Assembly: GCF_003703475.1 (NCBI RefSeq)
Contig: NZ_RDQM01000012.1
Span: 21,473 to 85,472, forward strand
Source: Allofranklinella schreckenbergeri
Lineage (GTDB): Bacteria; Pseudomonadota; Gammaproteobacteria; Burkholderiales; Burkholderiaceae_C
Reading direction: 5' to 3'
DNA length: 64,000 nt
Of the stretch, positions 17,656-27,453 are shown in pieces. Position numbers and translations under genes: made by a program. The notes below the pieces were generated by a model. That model worked only from the letters and a program-made list of their open reading frames with translations. It did not search any database and was not told the origin of the DNA. How positions within the stretch are numbered: the stretch's first letter is position 1; each line of letters opens with the position of its first letter.

Positions 17656-18708
17656 CTAATCGGCCACCCCTTCACCCAACCATTGCGTGATCGCCTCTGC
17701 CGAAGCCTCGCGCAGCGCGTGGTTGTTCTGGCCCGACCACAAGGGGGAAAACTCGCCCGAGCCTTGCGCCTCGGCCCGCTCGCGCAGGGGCGCAATGCCG
17801 CTGGCGGCCAGCGGAAAGGCGGGGATGGCCGCTTCTTGCGCTTGCAGCGCTGTGATGGCGCGGTTGCGGATGCCACGCGCCGCGCCGCCGGTAAAGGCGC
17901 GGGTCAGCACGGTGTGGCGCGCCGCCGGGCTGCGCAGGGCCTGGCGGTGCAGCGCGCTGGTTTGCGCCTCGTCGGCCAGCAAATAAGCGGTGCCCGCCTG
18001 CACGCCCGCAGCCCCCAGCGCCAGGGCGGCGCGCACTTCGCGCGGGCTGGCGATGCCGCCTGCGGCGATGACGGGCAAGCGCACGGCATCGACGATTTGC
18101 GGCACCAGGGCAAAGGTGCCCATTTGCGCGCTCACATCCAGGCTGAGAAAGTGCCCGCGGTGGCCGCCCGCCTCCAGCCCTTGGGCGATGATGGCATCGG
18201 CCCCATGCGCTTGCAGCCATTGCGCCTCGGCCACGGTGGTGGCGCTGGCGAGCACGCGCGCGCCCCAGCTTTTGACGCGCGCCAGCAGCTCGGGCGCGGG
18301 CAGGCCGAAGTGAAAGCTGAGCACGGGCGGGCGAAATGGCTCGATGGCATCGGCCAGCGCGGCGCTAAAGGGCTGGCGGCCCGATTGCAGCGGCGGCGGC
18401 GTTTGCGCCACGCCCAGCTCCTGGTACAGCGGCGCGAGCGCGGCGTGCCAACGCGTTTGCGCTTCGGCGGTGATGGCCGGCTCGGGGTGGCAGAAGAAGT
18501 TGAGGTTGAACACGCCCTGCGGCCCCAGCGCCTGGCGCAAGGTGTGCAGGTTGTGCGCCAGCGCTTCGGGGCCGAGCATGGCGCAGGGCAGCGAGCCGAG
18601 CGCGCCCGCGCGGGCCACGGCCAGCGCCAGGCGCGCGTCTTGCACGCCCGCCATGGGGGCCTGGATCAGCGGCAGGCGCAGGCCAAGGGTGCGGAAAAAA
18701 TCATGCAT
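17656..18708 (-). CDS. Nitronate monooxygenase family flavoprotein
   Basis: An FMN-dependent TIM-barrel enzyme of 350 residues of the 2-nitropropane dioxygenase/nitronate monooxygenase class. Motifs: PLIQAPMAG at the N-terminus, ADAIIAQGLEAGGHRG for FMN phosphate binding with the catalytic-type His, and PVIAAGGIASPREV. It would oxidise alkyl nitronates such as propionate-3-nitronate; relatives include enoyl reductases, so the substrate is inferred. It lies downstream of trpD on the same strand but repeat copy 7 intervenes. Confidence 0.9.
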   Translation of the reverse strand: MHDFFRTLGLRLPLIQAPMAGVQDARLALAVARAGALGSLPCAMLGPEALAHNLHTLRQALGPQGVFNLNFFCHPEPAITAEAQTRWHAALAPLYQELGVAQTPPPLQSGRQPFSAALADAIEPFRPPVLSFHFGLPAPELLARVKSWGARVLASATTVAEAQWLQAHGADAIIAQGLEAGGHRGHFLSLDVSAQMGTFALVPQIVDAVRLPVIAAGGIASPREVRAALALGAAGVQAGTAYLLADEAQTSALHRQALRSPAARHTVLTRAFTGGAARGIRNRAITALQAQEAAIPAFPLAASGIAPLRERAEAQGSGEFSPLWSGQNNHALREASAEAITQWLGEGVAD

Positions 18709-18762
18709 GAGGGGGGGTTCCCGAGGGGGGGAGAGCGTTGTTTTCGGCCAAGCCTATACACA

Positions 18763-18832
18763 CCAATGCAAATTAAATACATTGATACAATTGCCGAAAC
18801 ATGGCAATTTTATTTCTTTTTGAAATGTAAAA
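18763..18832. repeat. AT-rich hairpin repeat, copy 7
   Basis: It shows ATTGCCGAAACATGGCAAT with right end TTTCTTTTTGAAATGTAAAA. It abuts the trpD stop codon at 18833. Confidence 0.85.
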
Positions 18833-19867
18833 TCATGGGACACGCAGCTCCTGCGTGACCTGCACCAGCTCATCGAGCTTGCGCCGCGCCGCGCCGCTGT
18901 CGATGGCTTGGCGCGAGAGTTCCAGCCCCTGAGCGATGTCGGCAGCGCAGCCTGCGGCGTAGAGCGCAGCAGCAGTGTTGAACAGCACTATGTCGCGCGC
19001 CGGGCCGCTGTGGCCTTCGAGCACGTCCAGCAGCATGCGCTGCGATTGCTCGGGCGTTTCCACGCGCAGCGCGCGGGTGCTGGCCATAGCCAGGCCAAAG
19101 TCTTCGGGGTGGATTTCGTATTCCAGCACCTGGCCGTTTTTCAGCTCACCCACCATCGTGGCCGCGCCCAGGCTGATTTCGTCCAGCCCGTCGCGGCCAT
19201 AGACGATGAGGGCGTGCTCGGTGCCCAGGCGCTCCAGCGCGCGCACCTGGATGCCCACCAAATCGGCGTGGAACACGCCCATGAGGATGTTGGGCGCGCC
19301 GGCCGGGTTGGTCAGCGGACCGAGGATGTTGAACAGGCTGCGCACGCCCATTTCCTTGCGGATGGGGGCGACGTTTTTCATCGCCGGGTGGTGGTTGGGC
19401 GCAAACATGAAGCCGATGCCGGTGCGCGCCAGGCATTGGGCGATTTGCGGCGGCGTCAAATCAATGCACACGCCCAAGGCTTCGAGCACGTCGGCGCTGC
19501 CGCTTTTGCTGGAGACGCTGCGCCCGCCGTGCTTGCTGATCTTGGCGCCCGCGGCCGCAGCCACGAAGATGGAGCAGGTGGAGATGTTGAAGGTGTGCGC
19601 GCCATCGCCGCCCGTGCCCACGATGTCCACCAGATGGGTGGTGTCGGCCACTTCGACCTTGCGCGAGAGTTCGCGCATCACGGCGGCGGCGGCGGTGATC
19701 TCGCCAATCGTTTCCTTCTTCACGCGCAGGCCGGTGATGATGGCCGCCGTCATCAGCGGCGAGATTTCGCCCTGCATGATCAGGCGCATCAAATGCAGCA
19801 TTTCATCGTGGAAGATTTCGCGGTGCTCAATGGTGCGTTGCAGCGCTTCTTGGGGGGTGATAGGCAT
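18833..19867 (-). CDS. trpD: Anthranilate phosphoribosyltransferase
   Basis: TrpD of 344 residues, full length. It joins anthranilate to PRPP in tryptophan synthesis. [17 protein letters not shown] (81-97) binds [25 protein letters not shown] follows, and [18 protein letters not shown] lines the anthranilate site. The ATG at 19867 gives the family-length start [11 protein letters not shown]. In related genomes trpD normally lies with trpE, trpG and trpC; here it stands alone and trpG is at 57.3 kb. Confidence 0.97.
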   Translation of the reverse strand: MPITPQEALQRTIEHREIFHDEMLHLMRLIMQGEISPLMTAAIITGLRVKKETIGEITAAAAVMRELSRKVEVADTTHLVDIVGTGGDGAHTFNISTCSIFVAAAAGAKISKHGGRSVSSKSGSADVLEALGVCIDLTPPQIAQCLARTGIGFMFAPNHHPAMKNVAPIRKEMGVRSLFNILGPLTNPAGAPNILMGVFHADLVGIQVRALERLGTEHALIVYGRDGLDEISLGAATMVGELKNGQVLEYEIHPEDFGLAMASTRALRVETPEQSQRMLLDVLEGHSGPARDIVLFNTAAALYAAGCAADIAQGLELSRQAIDSGAARRKLDELVQVTQELRVP

Positions 19868-20026
19868 GGCAATGGGCGGGCCGCAGCGGGCCGCAAAGAG
19901 GTCAATCAGAAAAGGCCAGCGCGGCGCATCGCCAGCCGAAACGGCGGCGAATATACACTTGGCCCCCGCCGCCATAGCCCCGCCGCCATACGCTGCCCAT
20001 AGCCCCCGCTGCACCCATTGCCCGCC

Positions 20027-20596
20027 ATGACGTTCAAGCGCCTCCTCTTTCTTGCCGCCCTGCTGGCGCTGCTGACCGGGGCGGGCCTGCTATGGCAGAT
20101 GCGCCAGCAAGGCATGGAGCTGCGCTTCACAGCGGAGCAATTGCAGCAAGCCTTGGCCGCTCGCCCGCCCATTCACAAAGCCTACGGGCCGCTGGAGCTG
20201 ACGCTGCAAGATCCGCGCGTGAGCTTGAGCGAGCGCAGCACCCGCATCCGCGCCCGCCTGCGCGTCAACGTTGCCGTGCCGTCTCTGGGCCGTTCCTGGC
20301 AAGGCGATGTGGAGGCCTCCAGCGGGCTGCGCTACGAGGCCGCCGAAGGCGCTTTCTACCTCAACGCCCCGGCCATCGAGCGCATCAGCGCGCCAGGCAT
20401 GCCCGAGCGCTACGCCACGCTGGCAGGGCAGGCGGCCTCTTCGGCGCTGCAACGGTTGTATGCCTTGCGCCCGGTGCATGTGCTTGAGCCGACTGCCAAA
20501 GGGCTGGCCACACGCATGCTGCTGCGCGAGGTGCATGTTCACAACGGGGCACTGGTGGCCAAATTGGGCATACCCGATATTTCAAATCAAGAATAA
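20027..20596 (+). CDS. DUF1439-type exported protein
   Basis: A protein of 189 residues with an N-terminal signal or membrane anchor (about 5-24), followed by a beta-rich domain resembling DUF1439 ([16 protein letters not shown], then [17 protein letters not shown]). Members are periplasmic or outer-membrane lipid-binding-like proteins of unknown job; no lipobox cysteine is present. The ATG at 20027 is preferred over a TTG three codons upstream. The last codons (DISNQE, then stop) lie inside repeat copy 8, so the repeat forms the C-terminus. Confidence 0.7.
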   Translation: MTFKRLLFLAALLALLTGAGLLWQMRQQGMELRFTAEQLQQALAARPPIHKAYGPLELTLQDPRVSLSERSTRIRARLRVNVAVPSLGRSWQGDVEASSGLRYEAAEGAFYLNAPAIERISAPGMPERYATLAGQAASSALQRLYALRPVHVLEPTAKGLATRMLLREVHVHNGALVAKLGIPDISNQE

Positions 20597-20658
20597 AATT
20601 CGATTATTTGAATTAATGCCGAAAATAGGCATTTTCTTTTCTTTTGATTTATAAAAAA
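20580..20658. repeat. AT-rich hairpin repeat, copy 8
   Basis: The left end TTCAAATCAAGAATAAAAT overlaps the end of the upstream gene. The core is AATGCCGAAAATAGGCATT and the right end TTTCTTTTGATTTATAAAA. A separate strong terminator follows after 14 bases. Confidence 0.85.
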
Positions 20659-20672
20659 TGCCACCTTCCATG

Positions 20673-20710
20673 AAAAAACGCTGCGGGCGCACAGGCCCGC
20701 AGCGTTTTTT
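20673..20710. terminator. Bidirectional intrinsic terminator
   Basis: A perfect 16-bp stem (AAAAAACGCTGCGGGC and its complement) with a six-base loop, between convergent genes. Confidence 0.93.
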
Positions 20711-20753
20711 GTGATGGCCGTTGCAGCACACCGGGGTGCAGCAACGGCTATTT

Positions 20754-22241
20754 TCAGCGCGCCTGGATGCGCGTGATCTGCCCACTGTCGGGGTGGCTGG
20801 CCGGGCCGCTGTTGACCACGTACACGCCCTGCCCGCCCACGCTGATGTGGTTGGGTTGCGGGCCGCTGGCCCAGTTGCCCACCACTTGGCCCTCTGCATT
20901 CAGCGCTGCAATCGTGCTGCCCGCGCGGTTGACCACATACGCCAGGCCGCTGGCCGGATCAAACGCCACGTTCAACGGGCTGGCGCCGACCAACGCACGG
21001 TGCAGCAGGCGGCCCGTGGCGGCATCCACGATGGCCACATCGTCCGAGCCTTGCGACGCCACAAACAGGCGGCCACTGCGCGCGTCATAAGCCACGCCCG
21101 AGCTGCCGGTAACGCCTTCGATGGCAAACACACGCTCCACGCGCTGGCTCTTGGCATCGATCACCGCCACCTCGCCCGTGCTGCTGACAGCAAACAGCTT
21201 GCCCGAGGCGGCATCCAGCGCCAGGCTCATGGACGCAAAGCCGCGTGCAGCCGCGCCGCGCAACGTGCTCTGGATTTCTATCGTCCCCGCCTTTTGCATC
21301 GTGCGCGTATCAAACACCTCGATCTTGGGTGAAACGGTGGAAACAAACGCCTTGCCCAAGCGCCCATCGATCACCACATCGCGCGGATGCCCCACCGATT
21401 GCGGCGGCAGTTGTTTGAGCAAGCGCAAATCGGACTGGCGGTACACCGCCACCGTGTTCTGGCGCGTGTTGCTCACCCACACCGTGCCGCGCGCATCGTC
21501 CACCCCCACGCCATACACCGCAAACACGCCACCGGGTTGCATCTTGCCCTCCCGGTCTTTGCGCTCAGGCGCTTGCGCGGGCGTGATGCGCGCGAGCACT
21601 TGCAGGCTTTGGGCATCGAGCTTGACCAGCTCCGACTGCGCTACCGGCGGGCGACCTGCCGCGCGCGTGACAAACACCGCTCCACTTTTGGCGCTATAGG
21701 CCGACTGGTACAGCCCGCCCTCGGCCACCTTGGCGCTTTGAAGGGCAAAACGCTCCTGCCCACTGGCCGCCAGCTTGGGCGAAACCTTGAGCGCAACCAC
21801 CATCGCCGCATTCGGGCCAGTGGCGCTGACCACCACCGGATGGCGGCCAGGCTGCGCCTGCGCGGGGATTTGCACCGGCACGCTGAACTTGCCCTGGGCA
21901 TCCACTGCCACTGGCGCGGCCAAAGGCTGGCCCTCGTAAATGAGCGTCACCATCTGGCCGGGTTTGAACTGGCTGCCATTGATGGGCACCACATCGCCTG
22001 CATACACCACTGGCGCACCCGCGCGCGCCTGGCCGGTAAAGCGGTTATCGACAGCCGCGAACTGCGCCAGCGTGCGCGGTTGCTCAGTGGGCGCAGCCTG
22101 GAGGGCCACCACTTGCGCCTGTTGGGGCGCCTGCGCCACAGGTACCGTTTGCGAGCCACAAGCGCTCAACGCAGCAGCCACTACAACGCCCATAGCCCAG
22201 CGGCCGGCCCATGGGGAACGGGTACGGAAATGCAAATGCAT
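20754..22241 (-). CDS. YncE-like beta-propeller lipoprotein
   Basis: A protein of 495 residues. A lipoprotein signal peptide ends at the lipobox ALSAC (Cys28). An Ig-like or FlgD-like beta region (about 75-160) is followed by a seven-bladed-type propeller with YVTN/YncE repeats, seen in phrases such as VWVSNTRQNTVAVYRQSDL, RLFVASQGSDDVAIVDAATG and GLAYVVNRAGSTIAALNAEG. The family binds DNA or ligands in the periplasm in E. coli, where yncE is iron-repressed; a possible Fur box lies upstream here. The ATG at 22241 is used; a GTG nine codons upstream is possible. Confidence 0.8.
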   Translation of the reverse strand: MHLHFRTRSPWAGRWAMGVVVAAALSACGSQTVPVAQAPQQAQVVALQAAPTEQPRTLAQFAAVDNRFTGQARAGAPVVYAGDVVPINGSQFKPGQMVTLIYEGQPLAAPVAVDAQGKFSVPVQIPAQAQPGRHPVVVSATGPNAAMVVALKVSPKLAASGQERFALQSAKVAEGGLYQSAYSAKSGAVFVTRAAGRPPVAQSELVKLDAQSLQVLARITPAQAPERKDREGKMQPGGVFAVYGVGVDDARGTVWVSNTRQNTVAVYRQSDLRLLKQLPPQSVGHPRDVVIDGRLGKAFVSTVSPKIEVFDTRTMQKAGTIEIQSTLRGAAARGFASMSLALDAASGKLFAVSSTGEVAVIDAKSQRVERVFAIEGVTGSSGVAYDARSGRLFVASQGSDDVAIVDAATGRLLHRALVGASPLNVAFDPASGLAYVVNRAGSTIAALNAEGQVVGNWASGPQPNHISVGGQGVYVVNSGPASHPDSGQITRIQAR

Positions 22242-22322
22242 AAAAGAACTTTCAAAAAAACGGCCCACAGGCCGCCAAGAGTGAAAAAACCGGCCATCGC
22301 CGGCAGGGCAAGAGGATACTAT

Positions 22323-22337
22323 TCAAAACCATTCTCA
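22323..22337 (-). promoter_or_regulatory. Possible Fur box upstream of the YncE-like gene
   Basis: On the minus strand the 15-mer TGAGAATGGTTTTGA matches 10 of the 14 defined positions of the 7-1-7 Fur consensus. It sits 82 bases before the start, in the divergent region with the DUF454 gene. Confidence 0.4.
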
Positions 22338-22517
22338 ATCACTTGACGCATCGCTCGCCTTGCAAGCGCCCGCTCAAAACCTTGGCGCGTGCAGGAAACG
22401 CGTACATGCGCTTTGCGCCGCTCTTTGAAGGCACATCGGGCCAGCGCCTGCGCAGCCGCAGCGGCCCGGCAAGCTCCCTACAATCGCCTTACCCTCTCGC
22501 TCTGCCAGCCCATCGCC

Positions 22518-23012
22518 ATGACCGCCGTGCCTCCCCAGGCCCCTAAAACCCCGCGTGCAACGCCGCCTGAACCCGCCCAAGCGCCTGCCACCGCCCACAC
22601 TCCGGCGCGCAAGCCGCGTGCCCTGCCGCACACCAACCCGGTCATGCGCACGCTGCTGCATCTGCTGGCGCTGCTGTGCCTGGCGCTGGGCATCGTGGGC
22701 GTTTTCGTGCCCGGCCTGCCGACGACGGTCTTCATCCTCATCGCCGCCTGGGCCGCGGCGCGCAGCTCGCCGCGCACGCACGATTGGCTGCTGGGACATA
22801 AAACGTTTGGCCCCACTTTGCGCAATTGGGAGGAAGGCGGCCTGGTCAGCCGCAAATCCAAATGCACCGCCAGCCTGGTGATGGCCGCCAGCGTGGGGGT
22901 GATGTTGCTGACCAATATGCCCAAGCCCGCCATTGCCTTCACAGCCGTGTGCCTGGCCTGCGTGGCCATCTGGCTGTGGCTGCGGCCCGAGCCGCCTTCG
23001 GATGCGATGTAG
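22518..23012 (+). CDS. DUF454 (YbaN-like) inner-membrane protein
   Basis: A protein of 164 residues. A Pro/Ala-rich leader (1-42) is followed by a DUF454 domain with hydrophobic segments at about 45-62, 62-78 and a C-terminal pair. The signature GVFVPGLPTTVFILIAAWAAARSSPR and the downstream HKTFGPTLRNWEEGG are typical. Relatives such as E. coli YbaN have no assigned function. The ATG at 22518 matches family length apart from the leader. Confidence 0.85.
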   Translation: MTAVPPQAPKTPRATPPEPAQAPATAHTPARKPRALPHTNPVMRTLLHLLALLCLALGIVGVFVPGLPTTVFILIAAWAAARSSPRTHDWLLGHKTFGPTLRNWEEGGLVSRKSKCTASLVMAASVGVMLLTNMPKPAIAFTAVCLACVAIWLWLRPEPPSDAM

Positions 23013-23058
23013 CCGCGCAGCAGCCTCCGCGCTAAAGATCCATCACAGCGCGCCAAAC

Positions 23059-23135
23059 ATCCAATCAAAGTAAAAATAGATTTATACACATCATGCCGAA
23101 ACAAGGCAATTTTGTTTCTTTTTGATATGTAAATT
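23059..23135. repeat. AT-rich hairpin repeat, copy 9
   Basis: One of the best copies: CCAATCAAAGTAAAAAT, then CATCATGCCGAAACAAGGCA, then TTTGTTTCTTTTTGATATGT. It lies between convergent genes and no other terminator is seen in the gap. Confidence 0.9.
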
Positions 23136-23184
23136 AATGGATTGACGGGCTTCCCTGCCTGCCTCGGATGTTGCAAGTTCGGCC

Positions 23185-24780
23185 TTATGCGCGGTACAGC
23201 GCCCGGGTTTCGCCCAAGGTTTCGGCGATGCGCGCCATGTGCTTGCTCACCCGCTCCAGCCAGCGCTGCGCGGTCAATTGCTCCAGCGCGGCAGCGGCGC
23301 TGATGCGGTAGTTCGCCGCCCCTTCAACAACCGCGCGGCGGGCCGTGCCCTGTTGCTCGTGTACCCAGCCGCTGATCTGGCGCAGCTCCTCGGTCACATC
23401 CTCACGCAGCGCCAGGCCCTCATCGCCCAACCAGTCGGCGCTGCGCTCCAGCGCGGGGGCCAGGCGCTGGGCCAGCTCGGCCAGTGAGGGGTGCTCGCGC
23501 AGCACGTCGGCATGCGCTATGCCGTCCAAATCGTCGCGCAGCACGCGGGTTTGGTCCATCAAGAACAGCAGGTGAATCAGGCGTTGTTGGTCGTTGGCCG
23601 ATTGCGGCACGGGCAGCGTGGCCAGGTAGGCATCGACGGCGATGAGCAGCTTGTCCAGCGACATGCCGCTTTTGCTGGCCGCCAGCGGCTGGCCTTGCAA
23701 GCGGTGCGACAGCAGCGTGCAGCTATCGGCCAGGCCCAGGCAGAGGGTTTTCTCTGCCGCCGCAATGGCCAGCGCAGGCACCGATTGCAGCGAATTGTCC
23801 AGATAGCGCAGCGCGGGCGGGGCCGACTCTTTCACCAAACGGCTGGCCATGCCCGCCAGCAGCGAGGTTTGCGGCAAGAACACCAGCGCGCCCAGCACAC
23901 TGAAGGCGGTGTGAAAAGCCGCCAGCGCCACGGCATGGTTGACGCCGCCCATGGCGGGCGCCCAGGTCTGCATGGCGTACAAGAACAGCGGCTGCAGCGC
24001 CACCAAAGCCAGCACGGCCGAGCACAGGTTGAACAGCAAATGCACCAGTGCGGTGCGCTTGGCGCTGGCGCTGCCGCCGGTAGCGGCCAGCAGCGCAGTG
24101 GCGGTGGTGCCGATGTTCTGGCCGATAACCAGCGAGGTGGCCTGATCAAAGTCGATGGCGCCGCTGGAGAGCGCCGCCAGCGTGGTGGCCAGCGCGGCGC
24201 TGGAGGCCTGCAACAGAATCGTCATGACGATGCCGATGGCCACCAGTATCAGGCGCGTGCGCCAACTGGAATCGGAAAACGGGGTGAAATCCACCCTCTG
24301 GGCCATGTCGGCCATGGCCTGCTGCAAGAAGTCGATGCCCACGAAGATCAGCCCGAAGCCCGCCATCGCCAGCCCCACCAGCGCCATGCGGTGCTTGCCC
24401 AGCAGCTTCATGATCGCGCCCAGGCCCAGCAGCGGCATGGCCAGGCTGGAGATGGAGAACTTCATGCCCAGCAGCGCCACGATCCAGCCCGTGCTGGTGG
24501 AGCCGATGTTGGCGCCGATGATGACGCCGATGGCGTTCTGAAAACTCAGCAGGCCGGCACTGACGAAGCCGATGGTGGCCATGGTCGTGGCGGTGGAGGA
24601 CTGCACGGCGGCCGTGGCCCCCATGCCGGCGAGCATGGCTTTGAAGGGTCGGCCCGTCAGCCGCGCCAGGCCGGTGCGCAGCGATTCGCCGGCCATGGCC
24701 TTGAGGCTGTCAGACATCAACACCATGCCCAGCAGGAACAGGCCAATGCCGCCTGCGAGCAGGCTAAGGGTGGCGAACAT
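23185..24780 (-). CDS. Na+/phosphate cotransporter family protein
   Basis: A membrane protein of 531 residues of the NptA/YjbB type. Two inverted halves carry the paired motifs QSSTATT (60-66) and QASSAALAT in the second half, with GANIGSTSTGW and GQNIGTTATALLAA as the repeated glycine-rich signature. The last ~190 residues are cytoplasmic and helical, like a PhoU domain. It is expected to move phosphate with sodium across the inner membrane, importing or exporting depending on family. It lies 39 bases after thrC on the same strand. Confidence 0.9.
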   Translation of the reverse strand: MFATLSLLAGGIGLFLLGMVLMSDSLKAMAGESLRTGLARLTGRPFKAMLAGMGATAAVQSSTATTMATIGFVSAGLLSFQNAIGVIIGANIGSTSTGWIVALLGMKFSISSLAMPLLGLGAIMKLLGKHRMALVGLAMAGFGLIFVGIDFLQQAMADMAQRVDFTPFSDSSWRTRLILVAIGIVMTILLQASSAALATTLAALSSGAIDFDQATSLVIGQNIGTTATALLAATGGSASAKRTALVHLLFNLCSAVLALVALQPLFLYAMQTWAPAMGGVNHAVALAAFHTAFSVLGALVFLPQTSLLAGMASRLVKESAPPALRYLDNSLQSVPALAIAAAEKTLCLGLADSCTLLSHRLQGQPLAASKSGMSLDKLLIAVDAYLATLPVPQSANDQQRLIHLLFLMDQTRVLRDDLDGIAHADVLREHPSLAELAQRLAPALERSADWLGDEGLALREDVTEELRQISGWVHEQQGTARRAVVEGAANYRISAAAALEQLTAQRWLERVSKHMARIAETLGETRALYRA

Positions 24781-24819
24781 GGGGCAATCCTTGGCTGTTG
24801 CAGCGTCTCAACGGCGGCG

Positions 24820-26244
24820 TTACGCGCAGTGCCGGGCGATCAGCGCCTTGACCTGCGCTGCATCGGCGGGCAGCACCTGCACGCGGCGCGGCAAGTCTTC
24901 GATGCCTTCCAGGCCCGCGGGGCGCTCGGGCTCGCGGCCCAGGGCTTCGCGGATGGTGGCGGCGAATTTGATGGGCAGGGCCGTCTCCAGCACGATCATG
25001 GGCACGCCGGGGCGCTGGTGCTGGCGGGCGACCTTCACGCCGTCGGCGGTGTGGGTGTCGATCATCACGCCGTGTTGCTCGTACACATTGCGAATGGTGG
25101 CCAGGCGGTCGGCGTGGGTGCTTTTGCCGCTGGCCCAGGCTTGCCCACGATCGCGCCAGGCTTGCAGCTCGGCGGGCAGGCTGAATTCACCTTTTTGTGC
25201 CAGCGCGTCAGCAAACAGGGCTTGGACGCGCTCGCCGTCGCGGTTCAGCACGTCGGCCACGAAACGCTCGAAGTTGCTGGCCTTGCTGATGTCCATGCTG
25301 GGGCTGCTGGTCTCAAACGTGTCGCTGCTCGCGCGCACGCGGTAGCGGCCGGTGCGAAAGAACTCGTCGAGCACGTCGTTTTCGTTCGTGGCCACCACCA
25401 GTTGCCCGATGGGCAGGCCCATCATGCGCGCCACGTGGCCCGCGCAGACGTTGCCGAAGTTGCCGCTGGGTACGGTGAAATCGACTGGCTCGTCATCCGA
25501 TTGGGTGGCTTGGAAGTAGCCCGCAAAGTAGTAAACCACCTGCGCCAGCAACCGCGCCCAGTTGATGGAGTTGACGGTGCCGATCTGGTGCTGGCGCTTG
25601 AAGGCCAAGTCATTGCTCACGGCCTTGACGATGTCCTGGCAGTCGTCAAACACGCCTTCGATGGCGATGTTGTGGATGTTCTCGTCTTGCAGGCTGAACA
25701 TCTGCGCCTGCTGAAAGGCGCTCATGCGCCCGTGCGGGCTGAGCATAAAGACGCGGATGCCCTGCTTGCCGCGCATGGCGTATTCGGCGGCGCTGCCGGT
25801 GTCGCCGCTGGTGGCGCCCAGGATATTTAGTTGCTGGCCGCGCCGGGCCAGTTCGTACTCGAACAGATTGCCCAGCAGTTGCATGGCCATGTCTTTGAAA
25901 GCCAGCGTGGGGCCGTTGGAGAGGGCTTCTAGGTAGAAGTCGTCCGTCAGTTTTTTCAGCGGCGTGATTTCGGGCGTGCCGAAGACTTGCTGTGTGTAGG
26001 TCTTGTCGCAAATGGCACGCAGATCGGCGGCGGGGATGTCGTCGATGTAGAGGCTGAGGATCTCAAACGCCAGCGCGGCATAGCCTTGCTGCTGGTACAC
26101 GGCGCGCAGACGCGCCAAGTCGGCGGTGCTGAGCTGCGGATAGCGCTCGGGCAGGTACAAGCCGCCATCGGGCGCCAGCCCTTCGAGCAGGATGTCGCAG
26201 AACTGGCGGGGGGTGGCGTCGCCACGGGTGGAGAGATAGTGCAT
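24820..26244 (-). CDS. thrC: Threonine synthase
   Basis: ThrC of 474 residues, the long form found in Proteobacteria. It converts O-phosphohomoserine to threonine with PLP. The N-terminus MHYLSTRGDATPRQFCDILL is typical; the PLP-lysine sits in GPTLAFKDMAMQLLG and the phosphate loop in GATSGDTGSAAEYAMRG. PSGNFGNVCAGHVA is another family signature. Usually hom precedes it; here the divergent neighbour is a MoxR gene. Confidence 0.97.
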   Translation of the reverse strand: MHYLSTRGDATPRQFCDILLEGLAPDGGLYLPERYPQLSTADLARLRAVYQQQGYAALAFEILSLYIDDIPAADLRAICDKTYTQQVFGTPEITPLKKLTDDFYLEALSNGPTLAFKDMAMQLLGNLFEYELARRGQQLNILGATSGDTGSAAEYAMRGKQGIRVFMLSPHGRMSAFQQAQMFSLQDENIHNIAIEGVFDDCQDIVKAVSNDLAFKRQHQIGTVNSINWARLLAQVVYYFAGYFQATQSDDEPVDFTVPSGNFGNVCAGHVARMMGLPIGQLVVATNENDVLDEFFRTGRYRVRASSDTFETSSPSMDISKASNFERFVADVLNRDGERVQALFADALAQKGEFSLPAELQAWRDRGQAWASGKSTHADRLATIRNVYEQHGVMIDTHTADGVKVARQHQRPGVPMIVLETALPIKFAATIREALGREPERPAGLEGIEDLPRRVQVLPADAAQVKALIARHCA

Positions 26245-26385
26245 GGTGTTCAAAAATGGAGGGAAGCCATGCCACAAAGTCGATGTCATGGCAAAGGTGT
26301 TCAAACGCCGCTCCAACGCCACAACGCAAGGACGGGAGGGCGGCCTGCCCGATACTACCGGGCGTCGCATTATTTTTGGAGAACC

Positions 26386-27453
26386 ATGCAGGCTGTTGCA
26401 GCGCTTACCCCAACCCAATTGAGCGATTTTCTGCTCAACGTCGCCACTGTGCGCCCAGTCTTCATCTGGGGGCCGCCAGGCATTGGCAAATCGGCCTTGG
26501 TGGAGCAGTTTGCCGCCAGTGTGGGCCTGCCTTGTGTGTCGCTGCTGGGCAGCCAATTGGCGCCGGAAGACCTGATGGGGGTGCCGCAAATCCAGGACGG
26601 CGTCACCCGCTTTTGCCCGCCAGCGATGATTGCCCGCAGCGAGCCGTACTGCCTGTTCCTGGACGAACTCAATGCCTGTTCGCAGGATGTGCAAAAGGCG
26701 TTTTACAGCCTCATCCTCGACCGCCGCGTGGGCGAATACGAGTTGCCCGCCGGCTCCATCGTCATCGGTGCGGGCAACCGCGCGCAGGATTCGGCCATCG
26801 TCAAGCCCATGTCCTCGGCGCTGATGAACCGCATGGTGCATGTGCATATGAAAGTCTCGGCCAGCCAGTGGCTGCAATGGGCTGCCGGGGCCGGGCTACA
26901 CCCGCTGGTGATCGAATATCTGACCCAGCGCCCCGACCACTTGTGGAGCGCGCCGCCGCGCCATGAGGAGCCGTTTTCCACCCCGCGCGCCTGGCACATG
27001 GTCAGCGATGCCCTGCAAGCTTTCCACGGCACGCCGCCACCGTGGATGCTGGAAGCCATCGCCAGCGGCTGCCTGTCCCCGCAGCACGCGGCCCAATTCA
27101 AGGCATTCGGCAAACTGGCCGACGACCGCCACCGGCTCGATGCCATCTTCAAAGGCGAGGCGCGCTGGCCGCATGCGCCGCAAGACCGCGACGTGCTGTA
27201 CTTTCTGGCACAAGCCTTCCGCGCCCGCCTTTTGAAAACCCTGCCGGCGGAGAAAAACCTGGTCAGCGGCGAGGTGCAGGCATTTGTTCACGCCAGTAAA
27301 AGCATGCTCAAAGACCTGGCGCAAATCAGTCTGGAAATGGCGCAAATCGTGGTGGCCGAAGAAAACGGCCAAACCCTGCCCGCCTGGTACATGGTGGAAG
27401 TGATCCGCGACTTGCCGCGCCTGGTGGAGCGGCGCGCCGAGAGCAAGGCATGA
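26386..27453 (+). CDS. MoxR-family AAA+ ATPase
   Basis: A AAA+ ATPase of 355 residues. Walker A is GPPGIGKS (29-36), Walker B CLFLDELNA (89-97), and the sensor-like GAGNRAQD follows near 128; SALMNRMVHV marks the arginine-finger region. MoxR proteins act as chaperone-like factors with VWA-domain partners. The stop overlaps the next start (ATGA at 27450-27453), so the VWA/metallopeptidase gene is translationally coupled and is its probable partner. The start ATG follows TTTGGAGAA. The client or process is unknown. Confidence 0.92.
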   Translation: MQAVAALTPTQLSDFLLNVATVRPVFIWGPPGIGKSALVEQFAASVGLPCVSLLGSQLAPEDLMGVPQIQDGVTRFCPPAMIARSEPYCLFLDELNACSQDVQKAFYSLILDRRVGEYELPAGSIVIGAGNRAQDSAIVKPMSSALMNRMVHVHMKVSASQWLQWAAGAGLHPLVIEYLTQRPDHLWSAPPRHEEPFSTPRAWHMVSDALQAFHGTPPPWMLEAIASGCLSPQHAAQFKAFGKLADDRHRLDAIFKGEARWPHAPQDRDVLYFLAQAFRARLLKTLPAEKNLVSGEVQAFVHASKSMLKDLAQISLEMAQIVVAEENGQTLPAWYMVEVIRDLPRLVERRAESKA

